This document shows positions 14,946-23,147 of a stretch of 39,953 nt of DNA, piece after piece. The first letter of the stretch is position 1. Each line of letters starts with the position of its first letter. Made by a program: the position numbers and the translations under genes. Under the pieces are notes generated by a model. It had not been told where the DNA came from, ran no database searches, and was given only the letters and a program-made list of their open reading frames with translations. Origin of the DNA: an uncultured Bacteroidota bacterium (GTDB taxonomy: Bacteria; Bacteroidota; Bacteroidia; Chitinophagales; LD1); the NCBI GenBank assembly GCA_937894725.1, contig CALAYL010000063.1, positions 1 to 39,953 on the forward strand. The letters are read 5' to 3'.

Positions 14946-16202
14946 ATGAAAAAAATAATCCTCTTTATATTTATTGCAAGTTCACTTTCTAGTCAAGCAT
15001 CATATGTCTTGATACCCATGGATTTGCAACAAAAAAACCACCTCAAAGCGTATGGGATCGCCTTTTGGTGTCTAAAAAGTTTAGGAATAGAAGCAGATTG
15101 GCTCCTCAACTATAGAGGAGGAAGTTTTGCCGTAAAATATGCGAAAGAAATTGAAACTGAATGCAGTATCAGAGGCGTTAGCTATGAAGTGATAGCAGAT
15201 GGGCAATATGGCGGCATACTTCAAGAAATCGCTAATCCTGAGGTAAATATGGAACTCATAAAGCTCGAAAAAGCTCCTAGAATAGCGGTCTATTCACCCA
15301 AATCGATGCAGCCTTGGGATGACGCTGTGACACTCGTACTTACCTATGCCGAAATACCTTATGACCTAGTCTATGATGATGAAGTATTAGACGAAAAACT
15401 AGCCAAGTATGACTGGTTACACTTGCACCACGAAGACTTTACGGGTCAGTATGGCAAGTTTTATGCATCTTATAATCAAATGGAATGGTACAAAAATCAA
15501 GTAGCTTATCTGGAAGAAATCGCGAAACGAAGAGGCTACAAAAAAGTATCACAACTCAAACTAGCTGTGGCTCAGAAAATAAAAACTTTCGTAGGTGGAG
15601 GAGGGTTTATGTTTGCGATGTGCAGTGCTACCGATTCGTACGACATAGCCCTCGATGCACAGAATACCGACATTTGCAGCGAAATGTTCGACTACGACCC
15701 ACAAGACCCCGCAGCACAGTCTAAACTTGATTTTTCGCTAGGTTTTGCATTTGAAAACTTTCAGTTGCGTACCAATCCCTTTGAATACGAATATTCCAAT
15801 ATCGATGCCAATTTTGGACGACAAGTTCAAAAAGACTTAGACTATTTCAACCTATTCGACTTCTCTGCAAAATGGGATCAAATCCCCACTATGCTCACCC
15901 AATGCCACACCAAAGTAGTAAAAGGATTTATGGGACAAACGACTGCTTTCAACAAAAATTTCATAAAAAAAGAGGTCCTTATTTTGGGTCAGAATAAAGC
16001 AGCTGGAGAAGCCCGCTATATACATGGGCAATATGGAAAAGGTATGTGGACTTTCTTTGGTGGTCACGACCCCGAAGACTATCAGCATCTAGTTGGTGAT
16101 CCCAAAACAGATTTAAACCTACACCCTACTTCACCGGGCTATCGGTTGATATTAAACAACGTATTATTTCCTGCAGCTAAAAAGAAAAAACAAAAAACAT
16201 GA
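14946..16202 (+). CDS. Exported class-I-amidotransferase-fold protein of the Bacteroidota 'asparagine synthetase B' group
   Basis: A 418-residue protein with a signal peptide (about residues 1-18). A central segment, RIAVYSPKSMQPWDDAVTLV at about 115-134, then YDWLHLHHEDFTGQYG, and FVGGGGFMFAMCSATDSYD resemble the flavodoxin-like glutamine amidotransferase fold, with a glycine-rich turn leading to a possible nucleophile Cys (FAMCSA). The C-terminal part contains GKGMWTFFGGHDPEDYQH. I recall similar Bacteroidota proteins carrying the label asparagine synthetase B, but an N-terminal catalytic cysteine and the ATP-dependent synthetase motif SGGxDS are absent, so that name should not be taken as function. 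Its end overlaps the next gene by four bases (ATGA), so the two are co-translated. Confidence 0.65.
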   Translation: MKKIILFIFIASSLSSQASYVLIPMDLQQKNHLKAYGIAFWCLKSLGIEADWLLNYRGGSFAVKYAKEIETECSIRGVSYEVIADGQYGGILQEIANPEVNMELIKLEKAPRIAVYSPKSMQPWDDAVTLVLTYAEIPYDLVYDDEVLDEKLAKYDWLHLHHEDFTGQYGKFYASYNQMEWYKNQVAYLEEIAKRRGYKKVSQLKLAVAQKIKTFVGGGGFMFAMCSATDSYDIALDAQNTDICSEMFDYDPQDPAAQSKLDFSLGFAFENFQLRTNPFEYEYSNIDANFGRQVQKDLDYFNLFDFSAKWDQIPTMLTQCHTKVVKGFMGQTTAFNKNFIKKEVLILGQNKAAGEARYIHGQYGKGMWTFFGGHDPEDYQHLVGDPKTDLNLHPTSPGYRLILNNVLFPAAKKKKQKT

Positions 16203-16789
16203 CGAAACTTAGTACCATTTTAATGATGACTTTATTTCTTAGTTTTACAAACCTAACTGCCCAAAAACTGTCGTATGACCTAAACTTGTTTGGCAAGACA
16301 ATAGGCCAAACAGACGTTACCAGAACAGATATGGGAAATGGCGAAATAATCTATCATATATCTAGCAAGTCCGAGGCTAAAGTGCTATTTGTGAACAAAA
16401 AGTCAGCTACAAATGCCCTGGTTATATTCAAAAACAATCAGCTCCAATATGCAAAATACGATATCAATACCGATGAAGACGGTCCATCAGAAAATGTAAC
16501 TACTCGCCAAACTGATGGATATACCTATTCCTCAAAGGGAACTAGAGTGATTTTAAAAAGAATGATACGATATGGCTCAGTATCACTTTATTTTGAAGAG
16601 CCTATTGCTATTAAAGAGTTTTATTCAGAGCGCTTGGGTAAATTTTTTACACTTACCAAAATAGGCCCTTCTGAATACAAATCTGAGGTAAATAATGTAA
16701 CCTCATATTACCGATACCAAAATGGGAAACTCATCGAATTAGAAATGAGTAAATCGTTGGGGTCGGTATTTATGCGACTAAAATCGTAA
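16199..16789 (+). CDS. Small exported beta-rich protein (DUF6134/DUF3108-like)
   Basis: A 196-residue protein with a signal peptide (residues 1-21, ending LTAQ). The mature chain is a series of alternating strands (KLSYDLNLFGKTIGQTDVTR, IIYHISSKSEAKVLF, YYRYQNGKLIELEMSKSLG). It resembles DUF3108/DUF6134-type proteins, which describe a lipocalin-like barrel and have no established biochemical role; this assignment is by general pattern only. Translational overlap with the preceding exported amidotransferase-fold gene suggests that the two act together in the periplasm. It converges on def with a three-base gap. Confidence 0.6.
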   Translation: MTKLSTILMMTLFLSFTNLTAQKLSYDLNLFGKTIGQTDVTRTDMGNGEIIYHISSKSEAKVLFVNKKSATNALVIFKNNQLQYAKYDINTDEDGPSENVTTRQTDGYTYSSKGTRVILKRMIRYGSVSLYFEEPIAIKEFYSERLGKFFTLTKIGPSEYKSEVNNVTSYYRYQNGKLIELEMSKSLGSVFMRLKS

Positions 16790-16792
16790 ATC

Positions 16793-17347
16793 TTACTTCG
16801 GAAATTTCATTTTGTAACTCACATCTACCATGCCTTTCGATATCTTGTCTAGCTTGCCTTTGAGCATGGCTTTTTTAAGTGGTGGAAGATAATCAATAAA
16901 GAGTTTTCCCTCTATGTGGTCATATTCGTGTTGAATGACACGGGCAGTAAGATCATCAAATTTTGCCTCTTTAAAGTTAAAATCAGCATCGTAATACTGT
17001 ATCGTGATATTTGAAAGTCGCATTACATCTTCACGAATCGTAGGTATGCTCAAGCACCCCTCCTCAAATCGCCACGACTTGCCGTCTTCGTCTATTATTT
17101 TAGCATTGATAAACACCTCTTTCATTCCTTTTTGCTCCTCCCTTTCATCAAACATTTTTCGACTATCAATTATAAAAAGACGAATGCCCTTGCCTATCTG
17201 TGGAGCCGCCAAACCTACCCCTTTCGACTTTTCCATAGTGGCAAACATATCATTGATCAACTTCGCCAAATCTGGATAATCTTTTGGAATCTCTATACAC
17301 TTTTTTCTCAATACTGGGTCGCCATATGCTATTATAGGAAATATCAT
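16793..17347 (-). CDS. def: Peptide deformylase
   Basis: A 184-residue protein with all three PDF motifs: GVGLAAPQIG (residues 43-52), EGCLSIP with the metal-binding Cys, and QHEYDHIEGKLF with the two metal His and the catalytic Glu. It removes the N-formyl group from nascent proteins and is essential in most bacteria. It follows ruvX by 57 bases and has its own probable promoter in that gap, so it can be expressed independently of the upstream ruvX-DUF1573-DUF2452 group. The 3' end is three bases from the convergent exported-protein gene. Confidence 0.97.
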   Translation of the reverse strand: MIFPIIAYGDPVLRKKCIEIPKDYPDLAKLINDMFATMEKSKGVGLAAPQIGKGIRLFIIDSRKMFDEREEQKGMKEVFINAKIIDEDGKSWRFEEGCLSIPTIREDVMRLSNITIQYYDADFNFKEAKFDDLTARVIQHEYDHIEGKLFIDYLPPLKKAMLKGKLDKISKGMVDVSYKMKFPK

Positions 17348-17365
17348 TTTTTTGTTTTAAGAATG

Positions 17366-17393
17366 CAAATATAATAATCAAATCTTTACTCAA
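17366..17393 (-). promoter_or_regulatory. Probable promoter of def
   Basis: Minus strand: TTG (17393-17391), 17 bases, then a perfect TATATTTG (17373-17366). The -7 box matches consensus; the spacing is two bases shorter than usual. It predicts a very short leader of about ten bases before the def ATG. Confidence 0.45.
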
Positions 17394-17404
17394 TTTGATT
17401 TTGA

Positions 17405-17809
17405 CTAACCCATGTACGATTGAAGTAAAACTACAGCGCTCACACGGTCTATCGTGGATTTATCTCTACGGGCTTTTTTGTTTACACCAGACTGGAGTAT
17501 AATGCTACTCGCCATCTTGGAGGTAAATCGTTCATCGAGCGTATCTACTTCTATCGAAGGATACTTTTGTTTAAATTGTGTTATAAAAAGTAAAATCTTA
17601 GGCATGACTGCATTTTCGGCATATCCATGATTGTAAGGCATGCCCACTACAAGCTTCTCGACCGTTTCTCTTTTGAAATAGGCCTCCAAATAACTAAACA
17701 ATCCAGCTGTATCTACAGTATCTAACGCAGTAGCAATAATCTGCAAAGGATCTGTAACGGCTATGCCCACACGCTTAGCTCCATAATCTATGGCCATGAT
17801 TCTACTCAT
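17405..17809 (-). CDS. ruvX: Putative pre-16S rRNA nuclease RuvX/YqgF
   Basis: A 134-residue protein, typical length. It begins with the RNase H-like strand MAIDYGAKRVGIAVTD (catalytic Asp at residue 8), then VVGMPYN, an LDERFTSK block carrying the second acidic residue, and a closing DRVSAVVLLQSYM with the third Asp. In E. coli the protein matures the 5' end of 16S rRNA. Its ATG overlaps the TAA of the preceding DUF1573 gene by one base (TAATG), so translation is coupled. Confidence 0.95.
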   Translation of the reverse strand: MSRIMAIDYGAKRVGIAVTDPLQIIATALDTVDTAGLFSYLEAYFKRETVEKLVVGMPYNHGYAENAVMPKILLFITQFKQKYPSIEVDTLDERFTSKMASSIILQSGVNKKARRDKSTIDRVSAVVLLQSYMG

Positions 17810-18321
17810 TACAGCTTAGGTAAAATTACCGCCTTGATCGTTAATACAGTATTGGGTTTAGCGGTATTGGAGGTTACAGTTACAGTCTTCAACTGTTCCC
17901 CCTGTTTGCCCTTGCTATCAAATTCTACTTTTATTTTGCCCGATTTACCTGGTTTAATAGGCTCGCGTGGCCATTCTGGCACTGTACAACCACAACTTCC
18001 TACAGCATTGCTGATAAACAAATCTTGAGTACCCGTATTGGTAAAATTAAACTCAGTATGTGATAACTCACCATCTTTCATCTTCCCAAAGTCGTGAGCC
18101 TCCTTATCAAACTTGATAGTGGTAGTTGGACCTGAGGCATCATTAGGTACATTATAGTAAGGGTCATTGACTACATTATCAAATGGGGAAGGCTCTTTTA
18201 CCGCTTCAATGGTCACATTTTCTTTCACTTCGGCTTTGTGAAGCGGATAAAAATGCAATCCAATATTCACCATCAATAACATGATTACTATTGTCAAAAG
18301 GATATTTGTGAGGTTTTTCAT
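17809..18321 (-). CDS. Membrane-anchored DUF1573 protein
   Basis: About 170 residues with an N-terminal hydrophobic anchor (about residues 6-25) followed by a linker and a DUF1573 domain. The domain signature is FDKEAHDFGKMKDGE, EFNFTNTGTQDLFI, GSCGCTVPEWPREPIKPGKS and KIKVEFDSKGKQG; the GSCGCT cysteine pair is the family's hallmark. The fold is an immunoglobulin-like beta sandwich found widely in Bacteroidota envelope proteins; its function is not known. I chose the ATG at 18321 rather than a TTG three codons upstream (18330). The gene lies 25 bases after DUF2452 and overlaps ruvX by one base. Confidence 0.88.
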   Translation of the reverse strand: MKNLTNILLTIVIMLLMVNIGLHFYPLHKAEVKENVTIEAVKEPSPFDNVVNDPYYNVPNDASGPTTTIKFDKEAHDFGKMKDGELSHTEFNFTNTGTQDLFISNAVGSCGCTVPEWPREPIKPGKSGKIKVEFDSKGKQGEQLKTVTVTSNTAKPNTVLTIKAVILPKL

Positions 18322-18346
18322 AGCCAGCAAATCTAGTCATTTTTTA

Positions 18347-18787
18347 CTACGGAGTAGCGTGCAAAATCTCCCAAGTGTGATCGGCCAACAGTTTTACAGA
18401 AGCGTTAAACTTATGTGGACATCCACTTCGACCCCATTCGCTTGGCCCTATCATTGACAACACCGCAAGTTCATCTACTGTATGGTATAAATGATAAATG
18501 TGTCCTATCAATGGTTTGAATCGACATTCGGCCTTATAGATAGTTTCTGAAATAGCCATACGATCATGTATAGCTTGCGCTTGAGTGATGAGTAATTCAA
18601 TTTGAGTTTTGATTTGATTGAGCTGCATACCTGACTGCTCCACCATAGCTTGCATGGCCAGTCCCTTGGTTCTACCCAGGTCGAGTGGTTTTATCAATGC
18701 GGCACCTACTGTGTGAGCATATGGCAACAAACCAGGGGTATCTGCTGTTTTACGTACATCTATTGGATTTATAAATTCTTCACTCAT
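18347..18787 (-). CDS. DUF2452 family protein
   Basis: A 146-residue soluble protein matching DUF2452 along its length: NPIDVRKTADTPGLLPYAHT (residues 7-26), IKPLDLGRTKGLAMQAM, a long helix with QIELLITQAQAIHDR, FKPLIGHIYHLYH, LSMIGPSEWG, and the closing LLADHTWEIL. The family occurs in Bacteroidota and some Proteobacteria; no function is known. It is the first gene of a short run with DUF1573 and ruvX. A good consensus promoter was not found in the 154 bases upstream. Confidence 0.85.
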   Translation of the reverse strand: MSEEFINPIDVRKTADTPGLLPYAHTVGAALIKPLDLGRTKGLAMQAMVEQSGMQLNQIKTQIELLITQAQAIHDRMAISETIYKAECRFKPLIGHIYHLYHTVDELAVLSMIGPSEWGRSGCPHKFNASVKLLADHTWEILHATP

Positions 18788-18941
18788 ATCACTAATATAA
18801 GACCATTTAAGTACTAACGCTGCAACTTGACAATAGTTTAGAAATCTAACTGTATCAATTTAAATTTTAAAAAAAGGTGTCGAATGGCGATAACACTTAT
18901 TTGCTATAAAACTACATATAAACACCCTTAACTAACATCCA

Positions 18942-19451
18942 TTACCAACCAAATTCATAATCATCAATTTTCTCTGAAGCTGTTGAAAAAAACTTTCCAG
19001 ATTTATCACGAATCAATAGTGAAAGATATTCGCCATAAGTCAATGCAAAACTTATTTGTTTAGTATTCAATAAACTTGGCACTTTGATTTCAGATGCAAT
19101 AGTTTTGGTTAATACTGCCGTAAAATTATACGTATTTTTATCCTCTATATCTTGCAGTACCGAGATGATTTTATAGGCCGATTTGTACGCTCCTATATTA
19201 TTTTTGTTACCCACATTTTGGAGTATGGTCATCAATACTACTTTGTCTGAATCGCTTATTTTCTCAAAATCTATTACCGCGGCTCTACAAAGTGTAAATG
19301 TAAAATCGAGAGTAGTATCTGTATTATATATTTTATATTTTGTCTTAAAATCTGTTGATCCATAACAACCTAGCGATTGAGCTGATATAGGGCTAAATCG
19401 TATTGCCATAATACAGAACAGTAAAGAAACTGTCGTGATTTTCATAATCAA
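18942..19451 (-). CDS. Unrecognised exported protein
   Basis: A 169-residue protein with a signal peptide (about residues 1-24, ending ISAQ). The mature part contains two cysteines (CYGS and TLCRAA) that could form a disulphide, a mixed alpha/beta sequence, and an acidic C-terminus ending DDYEFGW. No family was recognised. It is a single gene with 154 bases downstream and 128 bases upstream that separate it from its neighbours, both of which are on the same strand. ATG at 19445 is an alternative start two codons in. Confidence 0.65.
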   Translation of the reverse strand: MIMKITTVSLLFCIMAIRFSPISAQSLGCYGSTDFKTKYKIYNTDTTLDFTFTLCRAAVIDFEKISDSDKVVLMTILQNVGNKNNIGAYKSAYKIISVLQDIEDKNTYNFTAVLTKTIASEIKVPSLLNTKQISFALTYGEYLSLLIRDKSGKFFSTASEKIDDYEFGW

Positions 19452-19492
19452 GTTTTTTTAAACGAATAAACAATGAACATATCATCAATTAG

Positions 19493-19500
19493 CAAAGGTA
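19493..19500 (-). promoter_or_regulatory. -7 promoter box upstream of the unrecognised exported protein
   Basis: The minus strand reads TACCTTTG here, a perfect TAnnTTTG, about 42 bases before the start codon. No TTG lies at 19-21 bases, so the -33 element is weak or absent. Confidence 0.35.
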
Positions 19501-19579
19501 TTGAATATAACTAAAACCTATATCTTTCCTTAAAATGGATAGCAAACACAACTTCATTCTCAATAAAGCGAACATTATC

Positions 19580-20521
19580 TTAATCAAAATTGACTCGCTC
19601 AAGCTCTATCACTAGTGGGCGTTTCTGCACTATAGTATGAATAGAACCAATATACTCTCCTAAAATCCCAATAAAAAACAGTTGCACCGAGGCAAAAAAG
19701 AAAATACCGATCACAGTAGGAGCATTGCCAGAAGGAAATTCATACCAAAAGATGAGTTTCATTGCTAAATAAATAAAGGCGACCAATAGACTCAGCCCTG
19801 ACATAACAAAACCTAGCATGGTAGCCAATCGTAATGGAAATTTGGAATAACTCGTAATGCCCAACATAGCTACATCATATAACCCATAAAAATTGCTAGA
19901 GGTGATGCCGCGCTTGCGAACAGGCTGCGTAAAAGTGATGAGTGCTTTTTTAAAGCCAACTTCGCTTATCAATCCTCTGAAATAAGGATAAGGGTCGTCA
20001 AACTGACGTAAAATCTCAATAATACGCTTATCGTAAAGGCCAAAACCTGTAAAATTCTTGTAGAGTTTATTGTTTGATATTCGGTCAATAAGATTGTAGT
20101 ATGCCTTTCGAACTCTAAACATCATAAAAGATTCCTCACTTTCAGATTTGATACCGATGGCAATTTTGTACCCTTCTTCCCATTTGGCTATAAATTCATG
20201 TAGCACTTCTGGAGGGTCTTGAAAATCGGCAGCCATATACACTACCGCATCGCCTGTGGCTTGAAGCAATCCATGATAAGGCGATCGAATCCATCCGAAA
20301 TTTCGAGAATTAACAATCAGTTTTATGCGTTTGTCAGTAGCACATTCCGCTTTTATAATCGCTACTGTATTATCCGTAGAGTCATTATCAATAATCAATA
20401 TTTCATGGTCGTACTTCACAGTATATTTCGCCATTACTTCACGTAGTTTTTCTATCATGAGCCCTATGTTATCTGCCTCATTAAAGCATGGTACTACGAT
20501 GGTAATTGTTTTTTTACTCAT
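19580..20521 (-). CDS. Family 2 glycosyltransferase, GtrB/ArnC-like, membrane anchored
   Basis: A 313-residue protein. The GT-A domain begins TITIVVPCFNEADNIGLMIE, continues with IDNDSTDNTVAII, NFGWIRSPYHGLLQATGDAV and AADFQDPPE (the DxD-like site), and ends near residue 215. Two transmembrane helices follow (about 230-252 and 268-292). This is the layout of GtrB and ArnC, which move a sugar from a nucleotide donor onto undecaprenyl phosphate at the cytoplasmic face. As the last gene of the CDP-sugar operon it probably loads the operon's sugar onto a lipid carrier or glycan. It starts two bases after the transketolase C-half stop. Confidence 0.9.
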   Translation of the reverse strand: MSKKTITIVVPCFNEADNIGLMIEKLREVMAKYTVKYDHEILIIDNDSTDNTVAIIKAECATDKRIKLIVNSRNFGWIRSPYHGLLQATGDAVVYMAADFQDPPEVLHEFIAKWEEGYKIAIGIKSESEESFMMFRVRKAYYNLIDRISNNKLYKNFTGFGLYDKRIIEILRQFDDPYPYFRGLISEVGFKKALITFTQPVRKRGITSSNFYGLYDVAMLGITSYSKFPLRLATMLGFVMSGLSLLVAFIYLAMKLIFWYEFPSGNAPTVIGIFFFASVQLFFIGILGEYIGSIHTIVQKRPLVIELERVNFD

Positions 20522-20523
20522 AT

Positions 20524-21414
20524 TTATTTCAAGTTTACACCTGCTTTTTCTTTCAGAAAATCTTGACTACCTGCATAGGGTATAAAAATGTCGGGCACAG
20601 CCTTGCGCACTACTTTAGGAAACTCGGCTATTTCTCCATTTTCTCTCAAATCGTTTATCGCTTCAAGAATGGCAGAGCCAAATCCACCACTTTTTTGATG
20701 CTCTTCGAGGGTGATGATATTTTCATAGTCGTTACAAATAGATTTTAAGCCCTCTTTATCGAGTGGCTTAATCATAGGCACGGTATATAAGCTATACCCA
20801 TTTGCCGTGTCTTCTATAAACTTTTTTGCCTGAAATGATGTTCCTCCAGTGCACAATACCGCAGTTTTTTCTCCTTTTAGTAGGCATAAAATTTGAGTAA
20901 TATTGATACAATCATTGGTGTGAACTGACGGTTCTCCAGCTTTCCCTAGGCGAAGATAGCCAGGGTTATTGCTATTACAAAAATAGGCTGTAAGCGCTTT
21001 CGCTTCTACAGGATCTGCGGGTGCAGTCACAATCATATTAGGTATAGCTCGTAGCATCGCTATATCTTCGGTAGTATGATGCGAAGTGCCCAATGGACCA
21101 TACGCATAGCCACCGCCTACCGCTACAATTTTTACACTTAAATTATGATAGCAAACATCGTATCGAATCTGCTCTATACAGCGCAGTGTGGGAAAATTGC
21201 CGATGGAATAAGTAAATACATTATAGCCTTCCATAGCCAATCCAGCCGCAATACCTGTCATATTTTGCTCTGCAATACCTACATTCAAAAATCTATCAGG
21301 ATAGGCTGTAGCAAAGGGTTCTACCACTGAGTATCCTAAATCGCCTACAAGCAAAAATAACTTATCGTTCGTTTTGGCCTCTTCTATCAACTGTTGGATA
21401 AATGCTGTTCTCAT
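20524..21414 (-). CDS. Transketolase-like C-terminal subunit (pyrimidine-binding and C domains)
   Basis: A 296-residue protein equivalent to the second half of transketolase/DXPS. It includes LVGDLGYSVVEPFATAYPDR, the NVGIAEQNM segment with the conserved Glu that activates the thiamine ring, GPLGTSHHTTEDIAMLRAIP, and a C-terminal Rossmann-like domain (TAVLCTGGTSFQAKKFI and IITLEEHQKSGGFGSAI). It needs the N-half encoded by the gene directly upstream, with which it overlaps by four bases, to form the thiamine diphosphate active site at the subunit interface. Its place inside a CDP-deoxysugar operon argues for a specialised two-carbon transfer onto a sugar nucleotide rather than pentose-phosphate metabolism; that is inference. 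Confidence 0.9.
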   Translation of the reverse strand: MRTAFIQQLIEEAKTNDKLFLLVGDLGYSVVEPFATAYPDRFLNVGIAEQNMTGIAAGLAMEGYNVFTYSIGNFPTLRCIEQIRYDVCYHNLSVKIVAVGGGYAYGPLGTSHHTTEDIAMLRAIPNMIVTAPADPVEAKALTAYFCNSNNPGYLRLGKAGEPSVHTNDCINITQILCLLKGEKTAVLCTGGTSFQAKKFIEDTANGYSLYTVPMIKPLDKEGLKSICNDYENIITLEEHQKSGGFGSAILEAINDLRENGEIAEFPKVVRKAVPDIFIPYAGSQDFLKEKAGVNLK

Positions 21415-22238
21415 TTCGTGTTATTTAACTGTGAAATAGCATTCGCTAACTCTTCTGCATTTGGTGATTTGTAGTGCCAAGCAAGTTTATCTTCCATAAA
21501 ATCAACACCTTTCCCTTTCACCGTATGTGCCACAATAGCTCTAGGCTTAATCGAATCTGAGGGAGTTACAAATGCATGTTTAATTTGCTCAAAATCATGT
21601 CCATCTATCTCTACGGTATCCCACCCAAAATCGGCAAGTTTCTGTGCCAATGGCGCGCCTAAATCTAAGTCCAACACCTCTTTGGTAGTGCCAAAACTCT
21701 GGATTTTGTTGTAATCAATGATTAGCGTAAGGTTTGAAAGTAGGTGGTGTGGAGCAAACAAAATCGCCTCCCAATTAGAGCCTTCATTGAGTTCGCCATC
21801 GCTCAAAATAGCATATACTCGCCAATCCTTTTTCTTTCTCACACCCGCCAAAGCTACTCCTGTAGCCACACTCAATGCATGACCAAGACTACCCGTAGAT
21901 AATTCTACTCCAGGAATTTTATGATTGACATGTGAGGTGAAAAGACTTTCATTTTGGGTAAAAGTATCGAGCGATTTTTTGCCATAAAAACCAAACTCCT
22001 CAAGTACCGTGTAGATTGCTGTACATGCATGTCCTTTACTATAAAATAGCCTGTCTCGTTCTTCCCATGCTGGTGTTGAAGCATCGTACTTCAATACCTC
22101 TGCATACAACACGGTCAATACATCAATAATACTCAACGCTCCGCCTACATGAGAAGCTTTGTTGTCATGAGCTAGTTGCACAATGCGTGTACGAAGCCTT
22201 GCCGCTATATGTGCTAGTTTATCTTGCATATTTTTCAA
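21411..22238 (-). CDS. Transketolase-like N-terminal subunit (thiamine diphosphate-binding)
   Basis: A 275-residue protein equivalent to the first half of transketolase. It shows SHVGGALSIIDVLTVLYAEV, RDRLFYSKGHACTAIYTVLE, STGSLGHALSVATGVALA, and the thiamine diphosphate/Mg motif LSDGELNEGSNWEA ending in LIIDYNKIQ. Ser replaces the first Gly of the usual GDG but the metal-binding Asp and Asn are kept. The gene starts 20 bases inside the FkbM gene (or 11 bases, if ATG at 22229 is used) and overlaps the C-half by four bases, so equal synthesis of the two subunits is likely. Split transketolases are known in archaea and in many bacterial sugar clusters. Confidence 0.9.
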   Translation of the reverse strand: MKNMQDKLAHIAARLRTRIVQLAHDNKASHVGGALSIIDVLTVLYAEVLKYDASTPAWEERDRLFYSKGHACTAIYTVLEEFGFYGKKSLDTFTQNESLFTSHVNHKIPGVELSTGSLGHALSVATGVALAGVRKKKDWRVYAILSDGELNEGSNWEAILFAPHHLLSNLTLIIDYNKIQSFGTTKEVLDLDLGAPLAQKLADFGWDTVEIDGHDFEQIKHAFVTPSDSIKPRAIVAHTVKGKGVDFMEDKLAWHYKSPNAEELANAISQLNNTK

Positions 22239-23142
22239 TGAGTGCGTTATGCTTGTCTTTATTTAAAAATACAAAGTTGGTTTCACTTGTAGATTCATCC
22301 ACTTTTTCAATTTTACGCAAATTTATTTTGTCAAAAATGACAAAGCAGCTATATCCCAATTTTTCAAATAAGGCAATAATATCATTAGGATGATAATCAA
22401 ATTTTGCCGCCCATTTGCGCAGCATTTCGGTAAAAACGATTGGTTTTTGCTCCATCAATGTTTCTTTTGCGCCTTGATACACAAATAGCTCTGCGCCTTC
22501 TACATCGCATTTGATAAAATCAACTTTCGCTTTGTTTTTTGCTACAAAAGAATCAAGTGGCAATACTTTACACACTACTTTTTCGGTATCTCCACCATTT
22601 GTCAAATCTTGTGCAGAACTGCTAACTGAGGTGGAAGCCGAAACAAAAAACTCTAATGTTTTTTCTTCGCTCGAAAAACCAAAATTGTTGATTGTAATAT
22701 TGTTAGTTTCATTTATCGAAACATTTTTTTCTAGCAAAGTATAGGTGCTCGGAATAGGCTCAAAAGAATTAATTTTCGCATTGGGGAAAGCCTTCGCAAA
22801 ATTGATAGAATAAAAGCCAATGTTTGCGCCAATATCAAACACATTGTCGCTATCATTTATCAATTCGTACATCATAGCTGCATCGTCTGCTTCGTAGGTA
22901 TCGAAATTCATAATCTCGAATGGTGCAGAGCGCTTGTCGTTTTTATGACAAAAGAATTTGATATCTTTTTCACGTGTAGTAAAAAGCACACCCTCCTCCC
23001 CTATTTCAATCGACTTGATATCAGTATCTTTCAACAATTTGGTGTATTCAAAAAGTTGTTGATTTTGTTCAAACATGGTATTGATAAACGTTTGCTTATC
23101 AATTTCTCCATTTTTAAATTGTTGTTTAATTTTATTTATCAT
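22219..23142 (-). CDS. FkbM-family SAM-dependent methyltransferase
   Basis: A 307-residue protein. The SAM-binding motif I is VFDIGANIGFYSINFA at about residues 99-114, followed by INSFEPIPSTYTLLEKNV, and the FkbM-type VDFIKCDVEGAELFVYQGA at about 208-226. FkbM proteins methylate hydroxyl groups, often on sugars or polyketides. The N-terminal 90 residues are helical and not recognised. In this operon an O-methyl sugar product is a sensible prediction. It begins five bases after the epimerase stop and overlaps the transketolase N-half. Confidence 0.9.
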   Translation of the reverse strand: MINKIKQQFKNGEIDKQTFINTMFEQNQQLFEYTKLLKDTDIKSIEIGEEGVLFTTREKDIKFFCHKNDKRSAPFEIMNFDTYEADDAAMMYELINDSDNVFDIGANIGFYSINFAKAFPNAKINSFEPIPSTYTLLEKNVSINETNNITINNFGFSSEEKTLEFFVSASTSVSSSAQDLTNGGDTEKVVCKVLPLDSFVAKNKAKVDFIKCDVEGAELFVYQGAKETLMEQKPIVFTEMLRKWAAKFDYHPNDIIALFEKLGYSCFVIFDKINLRKIEKVDESTSETNFVFLNKDKHNALIEKYAR

Positions 23143-23147
23143 TCGTT

